A DNA stretch of 64,000 nt, taken from assembly GCA_002914805.1 (NCBI GenBank), contig JXTB01000293.1, forward strand, positions 305,320-369,319, given 5' to 3'. Every line of letters starts with the position of its first letter. The stretch's first letter is position 1. Below are positions 42,850 to 54,559 of the stretch, piece by piece. Under the pieces are notes generated by a model. It was not told the DNA's origin. It worked only from the letters and a program-made list of their open reading frames with translations, and searched no databases. The position numbers were made by a program, and so were the translations under genes. This stretch comes from Parasponia andersonii. Taxonomy: Eukaryota; Streptophyta; Magnoliopsida; Rosales; Cannabaceae.

Positions 42850-43740
42850 TAATATTAATGCAACAAAGAAGCTCGTGCAACAAAAAAGAAGGGCGATGGA
42901 TCCAAAGCGCTATGTCGCATTGAAGGAGGATGTTGAGAAGCTACTAGAGACTGGATACATCAAGGAATCTTTTCACCTGAACTGGCTTGCAAATCCAATT
43001 TTGATGAAGAAACCCAATGGAAAGTGGAGAACGTGCATTGATTTTACTGATCTTAAGAAAGCATGCTCGAAGGATAGCTTTCTGCTTCCGAGGATCGAAC
43101 AACTTATAGAAGCAACATCTGGGCATGAATTGCTAAGTTTTATAGATGCATATTTTGGATACAACCAAGTCCCAATGTATGAGCTAGATGAAGAGCATAC
43201 TTCGTTCATCACTGATTGAGGACTATATTGTTATAAGAAGATGCCCTTCGGACTCATTAACATAAGAGCAACTTATCAATATCTTATTAATATGATATTT
43301 TCAAAACAAATTAGGAAGACAATGGAAGTATATGTTGATGATATGTTAATGAAGTCAAAGAAAGCTGAAGATCACATCAAGCACCTTAACGAGATGTTCA
43401 AAATTCTTTGAAAGTATCAAATAAAGTTGAACCTTAAAAAGTGTGCAGTTGGAGTAGGATCTGGAAAGTTTTTTGGTTTCATAGTCAATCAGCGAGCTAT
43501 TGAAGCTAACCCTTAGAAGATCCAAGCACTGATTGACGTGCAATCACTTCGAAAACTCAAAGATATATAGAGCCTAGCGGGAAGAGTGCCTACACGGAGC
43601 CAATTTTTGTCAAGATGAACTGACAAATGCCAACCATTCTTTGAGGTGTTGAAGGGTTTGAAGAAATTTGAGTGGACCGAGAAATACGAGTAGACATTCT
43701 AAGAATTGAATAAACATTTGGGTTCTTCTCCACTCTTGTC
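42850..43740 (+). pseudogene. Tat-2 reverse transcriptase
   Basis: 42875-43219 gives MDPKRYVALKEDVEKLLETG, NGKWRTCIDFTDLKKACSKD, SGHELLSFIDAYFGYNQVPM and YELDEEHTSFITD. After a TGA (about 43218), [20 protein letters not shown] and the catalytic [20 protein letters not shown] (about 43330-43350) follow in the same frame, then LNLKKCAVGVGSGKFFGFIV. This copy is clearer than Tat-1 and keeps YVDD, but stops remain at 43218, about 43411, 43514 and beyond. Confidence 0.83.
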
Positions 43741-44110
43741 AAAGCCAAAGCCGGGAGAGAAACTATATCTATACCTTGCTGTTTCCAAATATGCGATGAG
43801 AGCTGCATTAATTCGAGAAGAAGATAATGTACAATGACCTATATATTATGTAAGCAAAAGACTACTCTATGTCGAAATGAGATGTCCAGAGATGGAGAAG
43901 TTGGCATTAGAGCTTGTCATCGCATCTACAAAGCTTCGACCATATTTTTATCTACATTCCCTCTGGATTTTCACAAACTTTCCATTGAAATAGGTTTTGC
44001 AAAAGCTTGAGGCATCAGGATGGTTACTTAAATAGACAGTCGAATTGAGTTAATTCGACATTAATTTTCAACCTCAAACTATGATCAAGGGTCAAACTCT
44101 CATAGATTTC
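43741..44110 (+). pseudogene. Tat-2 first RNase H domain
   Basis: KLYLYLAVSKYAMRAALIRE, YYVSKRLLYVEMRCPEMEKL and LRPYFYLHSLWIFTNFPLK. It ends at ELS-stop-FDINFQPQTMIKGQ, with TAA at 44051 at the same codon as in Tat-1 (17633). Confidence 0.8.
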
Positions 44111-44590
44111 ATTGCAGAATCCACATATGATGTAGATCTTCCTGTTGAAGTAATTGAGAAACCTATCATGGTTTTAGCTAAATTGGTGAAACTCTATGTT
44201 GATGGATCATCAAATGAAAATAACACTGGTGTTGACCTAATGTTAATCAGTCCAGAAGGGCATAATATCCATTATGCACTTCGCTTCAGATTCCCAGCAT
44301 CGAATAATGAAGTAGAATACAAGGCGCTGATAGCAGATTTCAAGCTCGCACAAGAAATGAAGGTGGAAATGATCGAGGTATTTAGTGATTCTCAGTTGCT
44401 CATTTGTCAAGTAATCGGCAAATACCAGGATAGAAGAGGAAAGATGCTGGCCTATCTGTAACAGGTACAGAGACTTTTTTCGACATTTATCACTTATGGT
44501 ATCTAGCTACTTCCCCGCACTAAAAACACTCAGGTAGACACTCTAGCCAAACTGGCCTCGACCAAAGATATAGAATTGCTGAAGGTGGTT
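44111..44590 (+). pseudogene. Tat-2 second (archaeal-like) RNase H domain
   Basis: Open from 44081 to 44461: VKLYVDGSSNENNTGVDLML, SPEGHNIHYALRFRFPASNN, EVEYKALIADFKLAQEMKVE and MIEVFSDSQLLICQVIGKYQ. The first Asp (YVDGS), the Glu (NEVEY) and the next Asp (FSDSQ) are present. TAA at 44459-44461 probably replaces Gln. RTKNTQVDTLAKLAS closes the domain. Confidence 0.83.
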
Positions 44591-45905
44591 CCTATCGAAT
44601 TCCTTACAAAACCAAGTATCGAAGTAGAGCTTCAAGTAACCATGCTAGTTGACTAGAAATCTTCATGGATGGATCCTATAATGAAGTTTCTTCAAGATGG
44701 CGACCTTTCTAAAAATAGAGATGATACGAAGCGACTTCGAATGAAAGTAACTCATTATATCATCTATAATGGGAAACTCTATCAGACAAGTTTTAGCTTG
44801 CCATTATTGTTATGTGTTGATGAAGAAAAAACACACTGCATTATGAGGGAAATTCATGATAGGATATATGAAAATCATTATGGGGGATAAGCACTTGCAA
44901 AAAAGCTCTCAGACAAGGGCATTTTTGGCCTACCATGAAGAAGGATGCTATGGAATTTGCTAGAAAATACGATAAATGTCAAAGGTTTACAATTATTCCT
45001 AGATCACCTCTTGTTCCTTTTACTTAGATGACTAGTCCATAGCCATTCGCAGTATGGAGAATTGATATTATTGGAATACTCTCATTGGCTCACGGTAGAT
45101 TAAAGTATGCAATAGTCGCAGTTGACTATTTCACCAAATGGATAGAAGTTGAAGCCTTAAGTACTATTTTCGAGAAGAAGATTAAAGATTTTTTTTTACA
45201 AGTCTATAATCCACTAATATGGTATACTGCACACTATAGTTTTTGATAATGGGAAGCAATTCGATTGTGATGAATTCTGCAACTTCTGCGATAACTTAAG
45301 CATCAAGAAAAGATTTTCCACCGTTGTTGACCCACAAGCCAATGGTCAAGTCAAAGCTATAAATAAAGTGCTCAAGCAAAACTTGAAAACAAAGCTTGAA
45401 GAACATAAGGGAGTTTGGCCAGACATACTTTTGGAAGTACTTTGGCTTATCGCACCACTTAATGAACCATCATTAGAGAAAGTCCATTCTCTTTAGCTTT
45501 AGGAAATGAAGTAATGGTCCCAGTTAAAATTAGTGTGAGTTCCCTATGACGATCTACTTATGAACAAGATTATAATAATACATTAATGAGAATTGAGCTC
45601 GATCTTTTGAAGGAAAGGCATGAGCAGTCTCAACTACGAGTTGCATCATACAAGCAGTGTACTGCTCGATATTTCAATTCTAAAGTAAAAAATAGATAAT
45701 TTGACACTGGTGATCTCATTCTTCGACAAGTTCTTCCTGATACTAAAGAGCATGGCACTGGTGTATTTAGAACTTCTTAAGAAGGACTGTATATTATTGA
45801 TACCATGATTCGTCCTGGAACGTATAAGTTAGCTCACACTGGAGGCCAAAAAATTAAGTATGCTTGGAATACAGAACAACTTCATCGTTACTTTCAATAA
45901 AATCT
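44591..45905 (+). pseudogene. Tat-2 integrase
   Basis: 44669-44890 holds the N-terminal part (MKVTHYIIYNGKLYQTSFSL, MREIHDRIYENHYGG). Core pieces in several frames: VDYFTKWIEVEALSTIFEKK, TIVFDNGKQFDCDEF with the second Asp, VVDPQANGQVKAINKVLKQN with Lys where the catalytic Glu is expected, and NLKTKLEEHKGVWPDILLEV. The stop after YRTT (TAA 45460) is shared with Tat-1. TS-stop-EG (TAA 45778) sits at the Trp codon that is TAG in Tat-1. It ends near WNTEQLHRYFQ-stop at about 45899. Confidence 0.8.
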
Positions 45906-46654
45906 TCATGCATATCTTCATATAACTTCAATGGCTTAGGGGGAAAATTTTGTTATTCATCATTCAAGTTTATTAATAAAAGGCAATCTTTCTTCAATCT
46001 ATCATCTTGTTATTTATTATTTGGTTTCGTGTATTATAGTTTTATGGCCATCTTCGAACGCCATAAAACTCGGGGGGTAGTGGGATTATATTCATTAATC
46101 TCCTACTCACTTCCTAAGGAACTATGTAAAAGTTCATTTAGAGGGGTTAGAATTTTAGATCACCAAATTTATAAAATTTCTTAAAATCTTAGGATTTTTT
46201 CCTTATTTTATGCCTTAGCATGTTGTATTATGGGATATCCCTCCTCTAAAAAAAAAGTAACTAAGCTAAATGTTCATTGTTTGATGTGATATATTGCTAT
46301 ATTCTATTTTGACATGGAACTTTTGAAAAATAATATTGAGTTCACATCACTCATGCTCATTATTTTTCTTAAACAACTTAACCTATCCTAGCATGTCAAA
46401 TCTGTTTTAAGTTAGTTAGATTGGAATTGCAATAGTATACTGATCAATCACTTCAGTGATATCACTGTGATTGACTACTTGGTTAAATTATGCATCTATA
46501 ATTAATTAATGTGATAAAAAATTAGATAAAAGAAACTTCATAAATAAAAGTTCTCACCCATGTGCGAGCAAAATATTACAAATTTAGTAAGAAAAGCCCA
46601 TATTTATCTTTAACTTTACTAATTTTGCTAAAATAAATATACATATTATATACG
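45906..46654 (+). other. Tat-2 spacer between pol and antisense gene
   Basis: No gene. It has ACTCGGGGGGTAGTGGG at about 46069-46085, a purine-rich tract resembling a polypurine tract but far from the LTR; a decayed form exists in Tat-1. Confidence 0.5.
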
Positions 46655-48800
46655 TCACTCTGCAAGTGCATCCTCGTCCTTGTCAGCAGCTTCTTCTGTG
46701 ACCTTATCTACTTTCCAAATCTCAACAAGTTTGACAATATCTGTGCCAAGGAAAGAGAAGTCGAACTCTGGATGCTTGCAGAAGATATTGTAAATGATAG
46801 TCGACGTGGCGATGTCACTTGCCTTGTCTTTGAGCTCTTTGTCTTCAACGGCCCTAAACTCTTCAATGACAAACCCCTCTTTTAGAGCATCCGGGTGTTG
46901 GGAGATGGTTTTCTCGAGCTCCTTTATCTTCTCCTCGAGCTTCTCCTTCTCCAACTTTACCTTGGCCAATGCCTCCTGCAGCTGTTTTCTTTTAGACTCA
47001 TAGTTGTTCTTTTCTTCTTCGTAAGTCTTCTTAAGCTCCTCGTATGTCTGGGTAATTTCTTCAACTTTTTCCTCTTTTTTTATGCATTCGAGGAGTGGAT
47101 CATATATTAGCACAGTAGCTACAACAGTCTGAAAATAAAGGTATTAATACAAGAAAAGTGCATCATAAAGCATGAGTGGAGAAGATGATGCTTACATTGG
47201 CCAACATCTGCATTGCAACACTGAATGTTACCTTGGTTAGCCTTCACTTCATCCTCTCCCAATCTTCTTCAGAGGTGAAGTGATCGATAAAAGTTGTACT
47301 TAGACTAGCCTTCTTTAGCAACTGATAGAGGAGTGTGAGGACCTCTTCGTCTTTATCAACCTGGCTGGGAATCCAGGAGGAAGAAGAAGCCAGTTTATTA
47401 CTTAATGACTCAGGCTGGCTCACAGTAGATTGCAGAAGAGGCAAACTTTGTGAGATGTCCTCAAAAGCAGCCTTCCTCTTCTTTGAAGTATCAACCTTCT
47501 CTTTCCTCTTTCAGGCTGGAGGAGTATTCTCAGAGGTCCTCGATTTGATCGAAAACCCAGAGTAGTTGGAGGTACTTAGAGACCGCTGCCTATTCTCGTC
47601 ATATCTACAGGAAGATGTTACAATTAGCATGTGAGGACTTTGAAAATATATGACAACGAAAGGAAGAGCTAATTTTCTCATCAGTGGCTGAAGGTGTTGT
47701 GGTTGGTTGATTTTTGCCTTTTTGTTTCTTCGAGTTGGAGGTCCCTGAAGTCGAAGACACCTTCCGCTTCTTTGAGCTCGAAGCTAGTTTTTTCTTCTTC
47801 GGGCTTGGAGTACTCCTCAGGTGATTCGCAGAAGTTAGGAGGCTTGCACCTTTACAGAAAAGATCAGATGCGAGCAGATTCTCGGTCGTTCCTAGGATCT
47901 TATAGTTAAATTCCTCTTCAGAGAGTGAGTTGATCTTTCCAACCCAAAGAAGCTACTCAGAGATCAAAGTAGGCTACTCATCTCTATGAACTACGAAATA
48001 CGATGTATAGAAGATGTTAGAATAAATAAAAGCAAAATATGCGAGTACAACGAGATGAATATTTTCCATCATGCTAAAAGAATCCATTTTTTGCATATTC
48101 AAAGTGGAAGAAGACATCCTTCCACTTGCCCTTGTTATTCCTAATGTTGGAAATGGTCTTCGCATCAGAGTCTGATTATTTACATGCATAATAAAAGATG
48201 ATGTCAGAAGAGTTCGACTTGAGGCAGTAGTACCAAGAGAATTCCTCTATGGTGGGGTCCTTAGTTTATGTTTATGATATAGTAAGTACAATCCTACCAT
48301 GTATCTATAGGTGTTAGGTGTAAGCTGAAATAGAACGATGCCATAGTAGTCAACTACAGATTGTACATTTGGGTGAAGAAGGAGATGACTCTAGCTCGCA
48401 TTATGGCATTGGTGAATGCGGCATATCTGAGCAGCGGTGTTTTTGGGTAGTTAAACTCAGTCAAGATAAGGATCTTCAATTCAGGATCAAGGTTATACTA
48501 TTTCTTTATCTTCTCGATTTTTGCCCATGTGCAATTGGATTTAATATCATCACAGGACTAGTTACCCTCTACGTATTGATAACCGAATGAGTATTCAGGT
48601 GCATCTCTAACATATTGAGGGCGTTGATCCTCTAGAAGATCTGCTATGCGAGGACCTCCTCGCCTAATCCCAGCTATCTCTACTTTAGGTTTAAGCTCTC
48701 TCTCGATGTTGTTGTCTAGGTTTATCAACTCAGAGCTCATTGAAGTTTCCAATTCTCTAGAGAATGCATTTCCTTCTCTAAAGTCTTCGCTACTAGACAT
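46655..48800 (-). pseudogene. Tat-2 antisense gene: gypsy-transposon-like domain plus coiled coil, with intron
   Basis: Start ATG at 48800 (MSSSEDFREGNAFSREL), opposite to gag-pol. Following blocks: RPQYVRDAPEYSFGYQYVEG, KSNCTWAKIEKIKK-stop-YN, LTEFNYPKTPLLRYAAFTNA, then after a frameshift VVDYYGIVLFQLTPNTYRYM, VGLYLLYHKH, EEFSWYYCLKSNSSDIIFYY and NKGKWKDVFFHFEYAKNGFF. The middle is basic and Ser-rich with several KK/KR clusters that could be nuclear localisation signals (SPKKKKLASSSKKRKV). TTFIDHFTSEEDWERMK precedes an intron (47129-47195), and the last exon is one open coiled coil (47113-46655: EEITQTYEELKKTYEEEKNN, EALAKVKLEKEKLEEKIKEL). Function unknown; family resemblance to PF04195-like proteins is by eye. 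Confidence 0.8.
47129..47195 (-). other. Spliceosomal-type intron in Tat-2 antisense gene
   Basis: Minus strand GTAAGC ... ATTTTCAG, 67 bp, between MLAN and TVVATVLIYD. Same position and phase as in Tat-1 (20669-20743) although the intron sequences themselves differ strongly. The read-through contains stops. Confidence 0.82.
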
Positions 48801-49917
48801 CTAAAAAAGAAATAAACTATATTTAATCCTATGCGAGCTCTAGTCGACAAGTATTTTAATATAAACCATGAATATATATATGTGTATCTATGAAACTAAC
48901 CTAAAGTACGACCTAGAAATAGGCGTGTTGTTTTATCTATTATTGAAGGTATACTCACTATGTGTGAGCAAATTGGGGCTGCAAACCCTAAAAGTCTCGC
49001 TGATATTTCTATTCATCTAATCTGATCTGGTCGAATTATTCTAATTGATCTATGGATTCATCTAAGTTTCTATCCTACAAGTTCGAGCAACTCTTCAATA
49101 ATTCGTCATTCGGTTTATCAGTTCTATGTCTGATTTTGATTTACAAACCCAGAGATTTTAGATCTCATATTTCTCCTATGAATTTCGACTAATTTTATAT
49201 GTCAAGTATGATTATTAGAGAAGTAGAGTTTGCAATTCTAGATTCATAGTTCAGGCAATGAAATTGCTAAAATTAAAGTTTAAGTTCAGAAAGAATTACA
49301 GAAGTTGTTGTGATTCAAATTTCTTAAACTATTAGTATGTACATTTTATGTTTCTATGAATGTTATGATATTAATAGAAACAGAAATAAAAGAATGAGAA
49401 AGGGAGAGGAATTGCTAATTCTAGTTAAAAATCTCTAAAAAGTTTGGGTTATGTCGTTGGAGAAGCTATTGCAGTGGTTGAGTTTGCCAAAAATGGGGAA
49501 AAAAGCTTCTAAATTTCACCGATATCTGCGCTTCGAAAGTTGAGTTTCAAAAAATGAAAATAAGAAGGAAGAAGATGAAGGATTTCTTCTATATATATCT
49601 CGAGATTTAATAAATCTCAACTGTGGGATAAGGAATTAAAATTTTGAGTTTGATAGCCGAGATTCACATGAGAAGAATTGGTTTTCTTAATTTTCGAAAT
49701 ACAAAAAGTTTTTATTTGAAAAAATGTCTGACGTCATTATCATCATTACACCTACTCGAGAAATAGAGGAGTTTACTTGAGCCTCGCTAATCTCCTGAGA
49801 AAATTGACACGTGGTTTCAACAATTAGGAAAATTGACACGTCGCACTCTTAAGCTCGTACTTGTCAGAGTAGAAAGCTCCATTTAGCCCTAGAAGACTAA
49901 TGGAGCTGGGGGGCAAT
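48801..49917 (+). other. Tat-2 region between antisense gene start and 3' LTR
   Basis: No reading frame of note. By position it may carry the promoter of the antisense gene. It ends in the polypurine tract GGAGCTGGGGGGCAA at about 49902-49916. Confidence 0.5.
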
Positions 49918-50508
49918 TATTCTGCGATCTTAAATCTACATCATTAGTCAACACCAAGAAAGAAAAGTCAATGAATGAGTTAAATACATCAGGTCACACG
50001 TGTGTTTTTCTGATCGAAGTATGACCTCCTCCAGAAGAATAAAGTACAGCCAGAAGAAAAAGAAACTAGATCAAATTTCTTTAAAAGGGTATTTTATTAG
50101 AAAAGGAAACAAGCTTCAAGGTAGAGAATAAGCAAACCATTCTATTTAAGTGATTATCTAATTTTGTAATATTACCCAAAATTATATTTTCTAATTAAGT
50201 ACTTACTCATTTTCATAATTGGAAAAATATTGAGTCACCTTCACTTATATAAAAGGGGCTCAGTCTCATAATTGGGCACGATACAATTATCTCACAATTA
50301 CTTCATTACACATTCTCAGTAATTCTCTTTTTACTCTCACCTTGAAACTTAGAAAAGCTTTTATAATTCTCTAAAAAATAGTGAAGAACAGTGGATGTAG
50401 GCTCATCTTTTTTAGGGTTGTACCACTATAAAATTCTTGTCTCCTTAATTGCTTTAATTTATCAACCCTTTCCATATACAAGCCACATCTTGTAATTTTC
50501 TAAATTTG
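49918..50508 (+). repeat. Tat-2 3' LTR (end truncated)
   Basis: Matches 29878-30466 of the 5' LTR, including the TATATAAAAGGGGCTCAGTC block near 50247. It stops at CTAAATTTG, about 25 bp before the expected CA end. Confidence 0.85.
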
Positions 50509-51213
50509 AATTCCTTATTTTATAAGATATAGTATTTTCCAATTAGCCGTAAGATTAAGTAAGGCATGACAATTTGGGTAACAAAAATATATTAGCGAAA
50601 AATTGGATCGAAAATGGAGTTAGTTGCAAGATATTCAAATTCAACGTCATCATACATGTGTTAGCTTAGCATTGGAGTATTTGTGCCCAAATAAATGTAC
50701 AGGGATGATACTTGTAAGTCTTGCTGTACATTTAATTTGCATTGATGAATATAACGCCTCATGAGTTGTCTAAAAAATGAAAGAAAGAAAAACTCGTGAA
50801 ATCACGAGTCAACTCCAGCTAAACGGGGAAAAAAGAAATCAATATCATTGTCATAGGTAGTTGTTATGATTCCTTGTGATTGATTCCTTTTACGGCTATT
50901 GGGTGTTGCATTTTGGCTTGTTCTGTTCACACCACTATTTTGGGTTTTACTGTTTAACTTAAGAAAAATTACAATTAAGCCTATGTAACATCAGAATATT
51001 TGCGAATTTAGTTCCTTTTGTCATTTCAATTAAAGTATCTAAGTACTAATTTAGTTTTCTTAACTCATTTTTCAACAATATTTTTAGTGCGTGATTTTGT
51101 CGTAACATTAATTTTGTGCGCCTCGCACTCTATTAAAAATGAAATCAATATTTTAGTTAGACTTGTACATTTGCGGAACCTAAAGTATATTTTTTCTTCC
51201 ATGAAATAAATTA
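50509..51213. other. Intergenic DNA
   Basis: AT-rich; nothing recognised. The small frame at 51018-51209 has no family features. Confidence 0.5.
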
Positions 51214-51300
51214 TTGTGGTAGCATTGGTATAGTATTTGCCAAATAGTACTATCCTATACTAAAGTTAGTATTGGTTAAAGTGACACGATTTGTAAATAG

Positions 51301-51677
51301 AGCTGTAAATATGGGCTAAGTCAAACGGGCCAGTTCCATAGCCCAATCATTTGGCACGAATCTAAAGCCAGGATAGGTCAGACTAGGCTGAGCTGTGATA
51401 TTGAGCCGGTCCAATGGCCCTTTTTGTATTATTACTTTTAAAAAAATTGTCATTTTTGTTATTTTTATTAAAAATATGACATATTTTTAAAATAATACAA
51501 GGCCAGCCTGACTCTGTGTTTAGCCTGCAGGCTATAGAGTCGGACTAGGCCTTCCTTTTATATTTTCGGTCTGGACTAGCCATATTCGCTACTATTGTCG
51601 AGCCAGGCTAGGTCGGGCCGACCCAAATATCTTCTTTGGTCTAAACGGGCCTGGCCGCCCATATTTACACTTTTTTA
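51301..51677. mobile_element. Non-autonomous TIR element (hAT-like), inserted in the tandem array
   Basis: The left end TGTAAATATGGGC and the right end GCCCATATTTACA are inverted repeats, with further GGGCC-rich subterminal motifs (AACGGGCC / GGCCCGTTT). About 377 bp, no coding. Flanks are TGTAAATAG and TGTAAGAAT, a weak imperfect duplication. Confidence 0.7.
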
Positions 51678-51800
51678 GTGTAAGAATGAGACACCACTAG
51701 TCTGGTACCTCCTAAAGAGCACTATTCTCTGCTTAAGTTAGTGGTAGGCTAAAGGGACATATTATGTAAGAATGAGACAAGCACTAATATGGTAGCAGCC

Positions 51801-52565
51801 AGTAAGAGTTTATACGGGTTGAGCTAGCTGTTAGAAAAATTCATTAACCTAAGCTTCATTTGGTTAGTTTGGGTTATGTTAGGTTGCTACCTGTTAAAAA
51901 AATTCATTAACCTAAGCTTCATTGGGTTAGTTTGGGTTATTTTAGGTTGCTACCGGGTTGAGAGGTTTTATATTTTACATGTTTATTTTAGTTTTCAATT
52001 ATTAAAAATAGGTTTCGAATCTTAATTTGGTTATTTAACATTTATTATTTTTGTTTTAGCTAATTTAATTCTTGATATGAAAACTTATATAATCATAAAA
52101 GTTATAATAACCATATACTAATTATAAAAAATTCGAATGATGGTATACTCGTATAAATTCTAATAACTAAAAACTTAATTTTATTTTTCAGTTGTTAAAA
52201 ATAGGCTTTGAATCCTAATTTTTTCACTAAACACCTATCGTTTTTATTTTAGCAAATTTAATCCTTGATATAAAAACTTATACTTGTGTAACTTCTAGTT
52301 CTAAGAACTATACACTAATATAAGCTACAAGAGAGATTTTCTTTTTTACTCTTTTAATAAGCTAAATATATACACAATTTTCTTTTAATATGTGAGAAGT
52401 TTTGGTTGAGTTGTGGGTTGAAAACTTCTTAACCCATAACTAAGCTGTAGCTTCAGTTTGAAAAAATAGTAATCCATAAACCATGTATTTTTGTTCGAAT
52501 TATAATTTTCGGTTTGGGTTGAGTTGTGTTGGATTGTCGGGTTGGCCATATTGATATAACTCCAA
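51801..52565. mobile_element. Putative second insertion in the tandem array
   Basis: AT-rich stretch with repeated GGTTGAG / GGGTTGG words near both ends and none of the array unit inside. Its ends show only weak inverted similarity, so the element type is open. It contains a 64-bp tandem duplication (51832-51957). Confidence 0.4.
51832..51957. repeat. 64-bp tandem duplication
   Basis: GTTAGAAAAATTCATTAACC ... GTTAGGTTGCTACC occurs twice in a row with few differences. Confidence 0.88.
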
Positions 52566-52715
52566 CTGCCAAAGGTTACTATCTTCTACTTAAGCTAGCA
52601 GTGGGCTAAGGCAACACAATGTGTAAAAACGAGACAAGCACCAGTATGGTACCTCTAAAGAGTACTATCCTCTGCTTAAGTTAGCAGTGGGCTAAGGTGA
52701 CGTGATGTGTAAGAG

Positions 52716-53458
52716 AGATGTATGAAAAATTGAAGGCAATCTTCTATAATCTTATTCATTCTCACATAAATATCGAAAGCTTCAATTAAAGATTTGTCGA
52801 TTCACAATAATACCAAAAATTTGAGGAAAAAAAGAAGAAGAGAAAACTCTTTGAAGTTCTGATTCATAAACTAATGCTTATAATAAAAATAGAAACTAGA
52901 AGCTTCCAGAATCGAGATGTAACGAACAAAGCCTAATTTAAAATTTCCTATGTAAAGTAATTGAAAACTTTTATTGTCTAAAATAACAAAAATGCAACTT
53001 TAAGAGTCTAAATGACTAGGGATTTGTGTCAACTTATAAGTGAGTCATATTTGAGAGATAGTTTTTTAACACAATTATTAAATAGATCATGTTCGAATTG
53101 AGGTATATATTATTATAAATAAACATTAACATGACACTAACACAATCTAAATAGAGAATTGACACTCCATGTCCACTCATTGTCGTGGTTGAAAAAATCA
53201 CTTCAAACAAATATGTCCTGTCAGAGAGAGGGTTTGTAGAGGGGAGGAAGAAAATAATTTTTAAGAGAAGAATAAAATGAGAGAGTTGTATCCATTATGC
53301 AATTTTGCTGAAGAGAAATTACCTTACTTTATGTCATAAGACCGCATTTGTGAAAAAATTTTCGAGTCGAAAAAATGTTTAAACTTTCGCAACAGAGTTC
53401 ATGGCAAAAATATATATGGAGTATAACTTGTATCTAAAACATAATCTTTGGATATAAG
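52716..53458. other. Intergenic DNA
   Basis: AT-rich; no gene, RNA or repeat recognised. Confidence 0.5.
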
Positions 53459-53948
53459 TGTTAGATGATATTAGGATTGCAAGTAAACCAAATAGAAATC
53501 CTAAATCATTCATATTAAATTGACAGGTCAGGATTTGTTGAATATACCTTAGTCCATGGCTAATTTGTAGAAGATTAAAAATAGAGAAACCGAAGGCAAA
53601 AGTATAAAACAAGAGATAATATTTAGAGTATTTTGAACTTCTGCAGCTTAAAGCTTAATGTCACTCAGATGAAGTTCTCTGTAACTGGTGGTGGGCTATA
53701 GAGAATTTATCGTACATGAAATTTGGCTGTAAAGACCATAACCCTAATAGGTTCTTTAAATAGTCCCTGTTGGGTATCCATCAAACCCAACTGAGTGACT
53801 AACAGGGTATCCACATTGATATATATATACCTAGTTTGATATTCTGACTCAGCTTTATTTAATCACTTATTGGGTCCTTATGAAATAATATAGCTCAATA
53901 CAATTGTTTTTTATATGTGGCCAAACATAGGAAATATATTTCCTAACA
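53459..53948 (-). repeat. Copia-2 3' LTR
   Basis: TGTTAGATGATATTAGG to TTTCCTAACA, 490 bp, highly similar to 59445-59927. The adjoining ATCTCTCACTTGGG is the inverse of a purine-rich tract (minus strand CCCAAGTGAGAGAT). Confidence 0.9.
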
Positions 53949-54007
53949 ATCTCTCACTTGGGTCACATATGCATTATATAGAATTGTATTATAAATTGAA
54001 GTATGGC

Positions 54008-54084
54008 CATGAAATTACCATATTATTCCCGAATATCTCCAAAGATGCATGAAATTACCATATTATTCCCGAATATCTCCAAAG
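54008..54084. repeat. 40-bp tandem duplication
   Basis: CATGAAATTACCATATTATT ... CTCCAAAG appears twice in a row, joined by ATG, in the non-coding end of the copia-2 element. Confidence 0.92.
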
Positions 54085-54559
54085 TTACAATCTCATCCAT
54101 CAGATATATCAGTATGAAACCAAAGTGTTCGTTGTTGCACTTATTTGGATAGTAACTAGAACCCTCAATGATCACCATACTAATACACCCGAATGACAAA
54201 GATCGAATATGGAATGTGACATAAAAATTATACTTAATGTGATTTATTGTGCCTATTTCCAACTAGTCCTCCTTCAATTTTGTTAAGATTGACCTTAATT
54301 TTTTCTTTTTAGTGAATTACCGCAAACTTTATTGTTAACTACAATAAGAAAGCAAGAAAATATGAAATGTATCATATAACATATAATGAAGAGAGTCTAT
54401 AATAAAAACCATCATCAATAACCAAAGTACTAGAGTATACAAATATAAACAAGTGTCACACAATAAGCATCTAAACTAAACTATAAACTCGCACTAAAAC
54501 TGCACACTATCTAAAATGCAACATCTATATAAGCAGTGTACTCGTGAAAGACTTTAGGT

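Larger units (their letters stand above)
29878..50508 (+). mobile_element. Ty3-gypsy LTR retrotransposon, Tat type (Tat-2), interrupted by a nested element
   Basis: 5' LTR 29878-30492, gag start 30543, gag interrupted at 31658 by the Tekay element and resumed at 42019, pol to about 45900, antisense gene 46655-48800, and 3' LTR 49918-50508. Same order and family as Tat-1. The 3' LTR lacks the last ~25 bp of the 5' LTR, so no target duplication can be shown. Confidence 0.88.
51214..52715. repeat. Short tandem array (~85-90 bp unit) split by two insertions
   Basis: The unit includes AGTACTATCCTCTGCTTAAG, TTAGCAGTGGGCTAAGGTGA and ATGAGACAAGCACTAGTATGG. Copies or parts lie at about 51214-51300, 51678-51800, 52566-52655 and 52655-52715. 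The first and second are separated by the TIR element at 51301-51677, and the second and third by an AT-rich insert (51801-52565). Confidence 0.7.

Noticed and set aside
46794..47110. Plus-strand frames opposite the Tat-2 coiled-coil exon
   Set aside because: Leu/Ser-rich mirror of a Lys/Glu-rich coiled coil; the minus-strand frame is conserved in Tat-1, this one is not.
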